Shown one piece after another: positions 7,106-12,110 of a DNA stretch of 15,570 nucleotides (the stretch's first letter is position 1; each line of letters starts with the position of its first letter). Origin of the DNA: DATATV01 sp035551355 (GTDB taxonomy: Bacteria; Actinomycetota; Actinomycetes; Mycobacteriales; Pseudonocardiaceae); the NCBI GenBank assembly GCA_035551355.1, contig DASZNF010000104.1, positions 1-15,570 on the forward strand, in the 5' to 3' direction. Under the pieces are notes generated by a model that was not told where the DNA came from, did not search any database, and was given only the letters and a program-made list of their open reading frames with translations. Made by a program: the position numbers and the translations under genes.

Positions 7106-7882
7106 ATGGCCACCCTGGAGATCAAGGACCTGCACGTCTCGGTGCTGGCTGACGACGCCGAGAAGGAGATCCTCAAGGGCGTCGACCTGACCATCCGCGC
7201 CGGGGAGACGCACGCGATCATGGGCCCCAACGGGTCCGGCAAGTCCACCCTGTCCTACGCCATCGCCGGTCACCCCAAGTACCAGGTCACCTCGGGCGAG
7301 GTGCTGCTGGACGGGGAGAGCGTGCTGAGCATGACCGTGGACGAGCGCGCCCGGGCCGGGCTGTTCCTCGCCATGCAGTACCCGGTCGAGGTGCCCGGCG
7401 TGTCCATGTCGAACTTCCTGCGCACCGCGGCCACCGCCGTGCGCGGCGAGGCGCCGGCGCTGCGGCACTGGGTCAAGGAAGTCAAGCAGACCATGGGCGA
7501 GCTGGAGATCGACTCCTCCTTCGCCGACCGCAGCGTGAACGAGGGCTTCTCCGGCGGTGAGAAGAAGCGCCACGAGATCCTGCAGCTGGCGCTGCTCAAG
7601 CCGAAGATCGCCATCCTGGACGAAACCGACTCGGGCCTGGACGTGGACGCCTTGCGCGTGGTGTCCGACGGCGTGAACCGGTACAAGGAGGCCGGGGACG
7701 TGGGCGTCATGCTGATCACCCACTACACCCGCATCCTCAAGCACATCACCCCGGACTTCGTGCACGTGTTCGCCGGTGGCCGGATCGTCGAGTCCGGCGG
7801 TTCGGAGCTGGCCGACGTGCTGGAGAACGAGGGCTACGTGCGCTACACCGGCGGCAAGCGCGAGGAGGCTGTCGTCAAGTGA
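7106..7882 (+). CDS. sufC: SufC, ABC-type ATPase of the SufBCD complex
   Basis: SufC is a cytosolic ABC ATPase whose ATP cycle drives rearrangement of the SufB-SufD scaffold; it is not a transporter. It has 258 residues, normal for SufC. Walker A GPNGSGKST is at 40-48, the Q-loop glutamine at Q91 (LAMQYPVEVPGVS), the signature FSGGEKKRHEI at 148-158 (the SufC-specific GGEKKR variant), Walker B IAILDETDSGLDVDAL at 168-183, and H206 in ITHYTRIL. The ATG at 7106 gives the family-typical start MATLEIKDL. AGGAG at 7088-7092 is 13 bases upstream, which is long. The 40-base gap before the gene is the largest in the operon and contains a CTTTTT run but no hairpin. Confidence 0.97.
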   Translation: MATLEIKDLHVSVLADDAEKEILKGVDLTIRAGETHAIMGPNGSGKSTLSYAIAGHPKYQVTSGEVLLDGESVLSMTVDERARAGLFLAMQYPVEVPGVSMSNFLRTAATAVRGEAPALRHWVKEVKQTMGELEIDSSFADRSVNEGFSGGEKKRHEILQLALLKPKIAILDETDSGLDVDALRVVSDGVNRYKEAGDVGVMLITHYTRILKHITPDFVHVFAGGRIVESGGSELADVLENEGYVRYTGGKREEAVVK

Positions 7883-9174
7883 CCACCACCGCGTCGCCCG
7901 TGGACGTCGACACGATCCGCAAGGACTTCCCGATCCTGTCCCGCACCGTGCGGGACGGGAAACGGTTGGTGTATCTGGATTCGGGCGCGACCTCGCAGAA
8001 ACCGCGGCCGGTGCTGGACGCCGAACGCGCGTTCGTGGAGACGTCCAACGCCGCGGTGCACCGGGGCGCGCACCAGCTGGCCGAGGAGGCCGACGAGGCG
8101 TACGAGGGCGCGCGGGCCAAGATCGCCGAGTTCATCGGAGTCGACGCCGGGGAGGTGGTGTTCACCAAGAACGCCACCGAGGGCGTGAACCTGGTGGCCT
8201 ACGCGATGAGCAACGCGAACACCTCGGGTTCGCCCGAGGCCGAGCGGTTCCGGCTGGGTCCGGGCGACGAGATCGTGGTGACCGAGATGGAGCACCACGC
8301 GAATCTGGTGCCCTGGCAGCAGTTGTGCGAGCGCACCGGCGCCACGCTGCGCTGGTTCGGCCTGACCGAGGACGGCCGGCTGGACCTGTCCACAATGGAC
8401 GAGCTGGTGAACGACCACACCCGCGTGGTGGCGTTCTCCCACCAGTCCAACGTGCTGGGCACGGTCAACCCGCCGGCCCGGATCGTGGCCCGGGCCAAGG
8501 AAGTCGGCGCGCTGACCGTGCTGGACGCCTGCCAGTCGGTGCCGCACTCGCCGGTCGACCTCGGCGCGCTGGACGTGGACTTCGCGGTGTTCTCCGGGCA
8601 CAAGATGCTCGGCCCGACCGGGGTCGGCGTGCTCTACGGGCGCCGGGAGTTCCTGGAGATCATGCCGCCGTTCCTGACCGGCGGGTCCATGATCGAGATG
8701 GTGCACATGGCCAAGTCCACGTTCGCCCCGCCGCCCCAGCGGTTCGAGGCGGGCGTGCCGAACTTCGCGCAGGCGGTGGGTCTTGGCGCCGCGGTGGACT
8801 ACCTGTCCGCCATCGGCATGGACCGCATCGCCGAGCACGAGCACCAGCTGACCGAGGCCGCGCTGGCCGGCCTGGCCGAGATCCCCGGCGTGCGGGTGCT
8901 CGGCCCCACGCCGGACGGCCCGACGGGAACAGCCGACCGGGGTGGCGCTGTTTCCTTTGTCGTGGAGGGAGTTCACGCGCACGACGTCGGTCAGGTGCTG
9001 GACGACCTGGGCGTCGAGGTGCGGGTGGGGCACCACTGCGCATGGCCGCTGCACCGTCATTTCGGCGTGGCCGCGACCGTGCGGGCCACGTTCTACCTGT
9101 ACAACGACCTCGACGAGGTCACCGCATTGCTGGACGGGGTGCGGGAGGCGCAACGGTTCTTCGGGACGGCCTGA
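7879..9174 (+). CDS. sufS: SufS, PLP-dependent cysteine desulfurase (group II)
   Basis: SufS converts cysteine to alanine and leaves a persulfide on its own catalytic cysteine, which feeds cluster assembly. It is a class V aminotransferase-fold protein of 431 residues. EMEHHANLVPW (136-146) contributes the histidine stacking on PLP (H140). D216 and Q219 lie in LDACQS. The Schiff-base lysine is K242 in FSGHKMLGPTGVG. The active-site cysteine is C387 in RVGHHCAWPLHRHFG, the group II (SufS) context, with R401 following for substrate carboxylate binding. The GTG at 7879 overlaps the sufC stop (GTGA) and has a good Shine-Dalgarno, GAGGAGG at 7862-7868. The sulfur acceptor is the downstream SufU; no SufE is present. 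Confidence 0.97.
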   Translation: MTTTASPVDVDTIRKDFPILSRTVRDGKRLVYLDSGATSQKPRPVLDAERAFVETSNAAVHRGAHQLAEEADEAYEGARAKIAEFIGVDAGEVVFTKNATEGVNLVAYAMSNANTSGSPEAERFRLGPGDEIVVTEMEHHANLVPWQQLCERTGATLRWFGLTEDGRLDLSTMDELVNDHTRVVAFSHQSNVLGTVNPPARIVARAKEVGALTVLDACQSVPHSPVDLGALDVDFAVFSGHKMLGPTGVGVLYGRREFLEIMPPFLTGGSMIEMVHMAKSTFAPPPQRFEAGVPNFAQAVGLGAAVDYLSAIGMDRIAEHEHQLTEAALAGLAEIPGVRVLGPTPDGPTGTADRGGAVSFVVEGVHAHDVGQVLDDLGVEVRVGHHCAWPLHRHFGVAATVRATFYLYNDLDEVTALLDGVREAQRFFGTA

Positions 9175-9623
9175 TGCGACTGGACCAGATGTACCAGGAG
9201 ATCATCCTGGATCACTACAAGCACCCGCACGGGCGCGGCCTGCGCGACCCCTTCGAGGCGGAGGTGCACCACGTCAACCCCACCTGCGGGGACGAGGTGA
9301 CCCTGCGCGTGCACCTGAAGGGGGACGGGGACCAGGCCGAGGTGGCGGACGTGTCCTACGACGGGCAGGGCTGCTCGATCAGCCAGGCCTCGGCCTCGGT
9401 GTTGACCGATCTGGTGATCGGGCACACCGTGAAGGAAGCGTTCGGCACCATGGACGAGTTCGTCCGGCTGATGCAGGGCCGCGGGCAGATCGAACCGGAC
9501 GAGGATGTGCTGGAAGACGCCATCGCCTTCGCCGGAGTGGCGAAGTACCCAGCGCGGGTGAAGTGCGCGCTGCTGGGTTGGATGGCATTCAAGGACGCCG
9601 TGGCGCGCGCGACGACGACGTGA
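9174..9623 (+). CDS. sufU: SufU, zinc-dependent sulfurtransferase partner of SufS
   Basis: SufU is an IscU-fold protein of 149 residues. In Gram-positives and actinobacteria it accepts persulfide from SufS by a zinc-ligand swap, rather than acting as the main cluster scaffold. The expected ligands are present: C38 and D40 in NPTCGDEV, C67 in GQGCSIS and C131 in RVKCALLGW. The insert between the second and third cysteines (about residues 85-115) is the SufU-type extension. The ATG shares one base with the sufS stop (TGATG), indicating coupled translation; no strong Shine-Dalgarno is adjacent. Confidence 0.96.
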   Translation: MRLDQMYQEIILDHYKHPHGRGLRDPFEAEVHHVNPTCGDEVTLRVHLKGDGDQAEVADVSYDGQGCSISQASASVLTDLVIGHTVKEAFGTMDEFVRLMQGRGQIEPDEDVLEDAIAFAGVAKYPARVKCALLGWMAFKDAVARATTT

Positions 9624-9628
9624 GGTGA
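9623..9628 (+). promoter_or_regulatory. Ribosome-binding site deciding the start of the DUF59 gene
   Basis: AGGTGA lies eight bases before the ATG at 9637. That supports this start over the in-frame GTG (9625) and ATG (9628), which overlap the site itself. The site also shares its first base with the sufU stop codon. Confidence 0.5.
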
Positions 9629-9636
9629 TGGAACCG

Positions 9637-10065
9637 ATGACCAGCAGTGACGTGCACACCGAAACCGCCGCTGACCAGGCCGGGGCGCCGACCCGGGAGG
9701 AGCGCGGCGCGGCGAACCTGCCCGAGCAGGCGCCCGCGGTCGACCAGGCCAAGATCGACGACGTCGAGGAGGCCATGCGCGACGTGGTCGACCCCGAGCT
9801 GGGCATCAACGTGGTCGACCTGGGGCTGGTCTACGACATCCGGGTCGACGAGGAGAACGTCGCCCTGATCGACATGACGCTGACCTCGGCGGCCTGCCCG
9901 CTGACCGACGTGATCGAGGATCAGGCCCGCAGCGCGCTGGTGCGCGGCGAGACCGGCGTGGTGTCCGACATCAAGATCAACTGGGTGTGGATGCCGCCGT
10001 GGGGCCCGGAGAAGATCACCGAGGACGGGCGGGAGCAGCTGCGCGCCCTCGGCTTCACCGTCTGA
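9637..10065 (+). CDS. sufT: SufT/MIP18-like DUF59 Fe-S assembly factor
   Basis: This protein has a DUF59 domain (MIP18/PaaD-like) and is the last gene of the suf operon, like Rv1466 in M. tuberculosis. DUF59 proteins assist Fe-S cluster maturation or delivery under stress. It has 142 residues from the ATG at 9637. The first 37 residues are an acidic, Ala/Glu-rich tail, and the domain starts at IDDVEEAMRDVVDPELGINVVDLGLVYDI (40-68). The conserved cysteine is C87 in MTLTSAACPLTDVIEDQ, and the domain ends WMPPWGPEKITEDGREQLRALGF. Thirteen bases separate it from sufU. The symbol is used by analogy with sufT; some databases would only say metal-sulfur cluster assembly factor. Confidence 0.9.
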   Translation: MTSSDVHTETAADQAGAPTREERGAANLPEQAPAVDQAKIDDVEEAMRDVVDPELGINVVDLGLVYDIRVDEENVALIDMTLTSAACPLTDVIEDQARSALVRGETGVVSDIKINWVWMPPWGPEKITEDGREQLRALGFTV

Positions 10066-10073
10066 GCCGTGCG

Positions 10074-10086
10074 GGCTCTGGGAGCC
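10074..10086 (+). terminator. Weak hairpin after the suf operon
   Basis: GGCTC, a three-base loop and GAGCC form a 5-bp stem nine bases after the last suf stop. There is no U-tract, so it is at most a weak intrinsic or pausing terminator. The stronger palindrome at 10131-10169 might also stop transcription. Confidence 0.25.
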
Positions 10087-10130
10087 GACTAGGGTCGTTC
10101 GGTCTATAGCCCGATCACCGGATTGCGGAT

Positions 10131-10169
10131 AGCCTCGATTTATTGGACGGAGTCCAACAAATCGAGGCT
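10131..10169 (+). promoter_or_regulatory. 39-bp near-perfect palindrome, likely operator of the MarR-GNAT gene
   Basis: The arms AGCCTCGATTTATTGGA (10131-10147) and TCCAACAAATCGAGGCT (10153-10169) are complementary at 16 of 17 positions around the 5-base loop CGGAG. The centre, TTGGA-N5-TCCAA, has the size and spacing of a MarR-family operator. The element ends 22 bases before the start codon of a MarR-type gene, and a TAGCCT -10-like hexamer (10130-10135) overlaps its left arm. Autorepression is therefore the simplest reading. A terminator for suf is the alternative; there is no T-tract after it. Confidence 0.6.
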
Positions 10170-10178
10170 GTTCCGTCT

Positions 10179-10185
10179 GGGGAGG
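10179..10185 (+). promoter_or_regulatory. Ribosome-binding site of the MarR-GNAT gene
   Basis: GGGGAGG stands six bases before the GTG at 10192 and only three before the GTG at 10189, so it favours 10192. The open frame continues upstream to 10123, but that part runs through the palindrome and is unlikely to be coding. Confidence 0.6.
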
Positions 10186-10191
10186 TTCGTG

Positions 10192-11115
10192 GTGGTCGAG
10201 TTGCTGGACGAGCACATTGCGGCGGTGCGGGCGTTCACCCGGCGCTGGTCGGAGGTCACCCGGGTGCTCGACTCGGGGATGTACGACACCCCGTACTCGC
10301 TGACCGAGGGCCGGATGATCTATGAGCTGGCCCAGCGGGACACCATGAACCAGATCGACCTGCGCGGCAAACTGGGGCTGGACCCGTCCTACCTGACCCG
10401 GCTGGTCCGCCGGTTCCGCTCCGACGGCATGATCGAGATGCGGCCCTCGCCCGAGGACGGCCGCAAACAGGTCCTGCGCCTGACCGAGCACGGCCGCGCG
10501 GTGGCCAAACTGCTCGACGAGCGTTCCCAGGAACAGAACCGGGAACTGCTGGCGCCGCTGGCCGAGCCGGAGCGCGATCGGCTGGTGGCGGCCATGGCCA
10601 CCATCAACACCATCATCGACGGCACGGCCCCGGGCGCCGAGTATCACCTGCGCGCCATCGAGCCGGGTGACCTGGGCTGGGTGGTGGCCCGGCACGGTGC
10701 GATCTACGCCGCCGAACGCGAGTGGAACGCCGAGTTCGAGGCCCTGTGCGCCACCATCCTGGCCGACTACGTGCGGGAGTTCGAGCCCGGCCGGGACAAC
10801 GGCTGGATCGCCGAGTCGGCCGGGCGCCCGGTCGGCAGCGTCTTCTGCGCCCATGACGACGACCAGACCGCGCGGCTGCGGTTGCTGCTGGTCGAGGCGG
10901 ACGCGCGGGGGATGGGCATCGGCGCCCGCCTGGTCGCCGAATGCGTCAACTTCGCTGCCTCGGCGGGATATCAGCGCATGGAACTGGAGACGGTCTCGGT
11001 CCTGACCGCGGCCCGGCGCATCTACGAGGCGAACGGTTTCCGTCCGTACAAATCAGAGCCGGAGCGCCGATTCGGCCACGACCTGGTCATCGAACAGTGG
11101 TCCCGCGAGTTGTGA
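10192..11115 (+). CDS. MarR-family regulator fused to a GNAT acetyltransferase domain
   Basis: This is a two-domain protein of 307 residues from the GTG at 10192. The N-terminal MarR domain covers about 1-145. Its helix-turn-helix is QIDLRGKLGLDPSYLTRLVRRFRSDGMIEM (54-83) and its wing is RPSPEDGRKQVLRLTEHG (84-101). The C-terminal GNAT domain covers about 151-307, with the acetyl-CoA loop ARGMGIGARLV (238-248), the beta-bulge LETVSVLTAARRIYEANGF (265-283) and the ending WSREL. Bifunctional HTH/GNAT proteins are a recognised annotation class, but the acetylated substrate and ligand are mostly unknown. It follows the suf operon after 126 bases with its own palindrome and Shine-Dalgarno, so it is probably a separate transcription unit. 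No functional link to Fe-S assembly is visible; there is no cysteine cluster. Confidence 0.9.
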   Translation: MVELLDEHIAAVRAFTRRWSEVTRVLDSGMYDTPYSLTEGRMIYELAQRDTMNQIDLRGKLGLDPSYLTRLVRRFRSDGMIEMRPSPEDGRKQVLRLTEHGRAVAKLLDERSQEQNRELLAPLAEPERDRLVAAMATINTIIDGTAPGAEYHLRAIEPGDLGWVVARHGAIYAAEREWNAEFEALCATILADYVREFEPGRDNGWIAESAGRPVGSVFCAHDDDQTARLRLLLVEADARGMGIGARLVAECVNFAASAGYQRMELETVSVLTAARRIYEANGFRPYKSEPERRFGHDLVIEQWSREL

Positions 11116-11154
11116 GTCAGACCCTGTGGGTCAGACACTGTGAGTCAGACGCCG
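11113..11154 (+). repeat. Three tandem copies of a 14-bp repeat
   Basis: The units TGAGTCAGACCCTG (11113-11126), TGGGTCAGACACTG (11127-11140) and TGAGTCAGACGCCG (11141-11154) follow one another without gaps. All contain TCAGAC; the consensus is TGRGTCAGACNCYG. The first copy starts at the TGA stop of the MarR-GNAT gene. The repeats may be an iteron-like protein-binding array for the downstream exporter, or simple replication slippage. Confidence 0.75.
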
Positions 11155-11191
11155 CGCCCCGCCACGAGGGCTGACCAGCCGCGACACCCCC

Positions 11192-11213
11192 GTGGTGTAG
11201 CTGGCTACACCAC
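11192..11213 (+). promoter_or_regulatory. Perfect 9-bp dyad (GTGGTGTAG / CTACACCAC), candidate operator
   Basis: GTGGTGTAG (11192-11200), the spacer CTGG and CTACACCAC (11205-11213) are perfectly complementary. The centre TGTAGCTGGCTACA has the length and symmetry of operators bound by TetR- or GntR/PadR-like dimers. It lies about 58 bases before the start of the exporter ATPase. No such regulator gene is inside the window. As RNA it would form a stable hairpin, so a terminator after the MarR-GNAT gene is possible, but no U-tract follows. Confidence 0.55.
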
Positions 11214-11220
11214 CGATTGG

Positions 11221-11240
11221 GGCACAGGAGCGACTGTGCC
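11221..11240 (+). promoter_or_regulatory. Perfect 7-bp dyad with ribosome-binding site in the loop
   Basis: GGCACAG (11221-11227), GAGCGA and CTGTGCC (11234-11240) form a perfect inverted repeat eight bases after the previous one. The sequence AGGAG (11226-11230) sits at the loop, five bases before a GTG (11236) that opens the eight-codon frame VPQRFPP-stop (11236-11259). The dyad also covers the expected -35 zone of the TAGCGT -10 box at 11257-11262. It could act as operator, as a ribosome-binding-site hairpin, or be neutral. Confidence 0.4.
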
Positions 11241-11256
11241 GCAACGGTTTCCGCCA

Positions 11257-11262
11257 TAGCGT
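11257..11262 (+). promoter_or_regulatory. Candidate -10 box for the MacB-type exporter operon
   Basis: TAGCGT matches TANNNT and stands eight bases before the GTG at 11271, so the transcript would be leaderless or nearly so. This would explain the absence of a Shine-Dalgarno in front of that GTG. There is no clear -35 (CTGTGC at 11234-11239). Confidence 0.35.
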
Positions 11263-11270
11263 TACGCGCC

Positions 11271-12110
11271 GTGGACAACAATGCGGCCAGCGCGATCCGA
11301 CTCGAATCGGTGCGCAAGACCTATGGCTCGGGCGACACCGCGGTGACCGCCCTGGACGATGTTTCGATCGCCCTCCCGCGCGGCAGTTTCACCGCGGTGA
11401 TGGGCCCTTCCGGCTCCGGCAAGAGCACCTTCCTGCAGTGCGCGGCCGGGCTCGACCGGCCCACTTCGGGCCGGGTGCTGCTCGGCGACACCGACCTGAC
11501 CGGACGCTCGGAATCGGCGCTGACGACGCTGCGCCGCGACCGGATCGGGTTCGTGTTCCAGGCCTACAACCTGATCGGCTCGCTGAACCTCGAACAGAAC
11601 ATCACGCTGCCGCTGCGCCTGGCCGGTCGTCCGGTCGATCCGGCGCTGCTGGCCGAGGTGTTGCGCTCGGTCGGGCTGGACGTGTCGCTGGATCGGCGGC
11701 CCAGCAAGCTTTCCGGCGGTCAGCAGCAGCGCGTCGCGATCGCCCGCGCGCTGATCACCCGCCCGGACGTGGTGTGCCTGGACGAGCCGACCGGTGCCCT
11801 GGACACCCGCACCGCCCGGCATGTGCTGCAGGCCCTGCGCCACGCGGTGGACCGCTGGGGCCAGACCGCGCTGATGGTCACCCACGACCCGGTGGCCGCC
11901 GCCTTCGCCGACTCCGTGGTGTTCCTGGCCGACGGCCGGCTGGCCGGTCAGCTGACCCGCCCGGACCCGGCCCAGGTCGCCGAACGCATGACCCACCTCG
12001 GCGACCGCGCCACCGGCCAGGCGCGCGACCGGGCCGCGTCCCACGACCAGGCCGCCGGCCGATTCGCGGCGCAGACCACCACCCCGCTGAACACCGAGAG
12101 GGCCTGGTGA
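11271..12110 (+). CDS. MacB/LolD-type ABC transporter ATP-binding protein
   Basis: This is the ATPase subunit of a MacB-like (type VII) ABC system, 279 residues. Walker A GPSGSGKST is at 45-53, the Q-loop at Q97 in FVFQAYNLIGSLNLEQNI, the signature LSGGQQQRVAIARAL at 147-161, Walker B VVCLDEPTGALD at 167-178 and the switch H205 in MVTHDP. The FQAYNLIGSLNLEQNI region and PTGALD are typical of MacB/LolD/FtsE ATPases that work with FtsX-fold permeases. A tail of about 40 residues after 240 is Ala/Arg-rich and without visible domain. The GTG at 11271 was chosen because the domain starts just after it; the open frame back to 11217 uses a TTG and runs through the dyad. The stop overlaps the permease start. 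Confidence 0.93.
   Translation: MDNNAASAIRLESVRKTYGSGDTAVTALDDVSIALPRGSFTAVMGPSGSGKSTFLQCAAGLDRPTSGRVLLGDTDLTGRSESALTTLRRDRIGFVFQAYNLIGSLNLEQNITLPLRLAGRPVDPALLAEVLRSVGLDVSLDRRPSKLSGGQQQRVAIARALITRPDVVCLDEPTGALDTRTARHVLQALRHAVDRWGQTALMVTHDPVAAAFADSVVFLADGRLAGQLTRPDPAQVAERMTHLGDRATGQARDRAASHDQAAGRFAAQTTTPLNTERAW

Noticed and set aside
9589..10854. 421-residue minus-strand frame opposite the DUF59 and MarR-GNAT genes
   Set aside because: It has no recognisable motif, crosses the palindrome at 10131-10169, and conflicts with two clear plus-strand genes.
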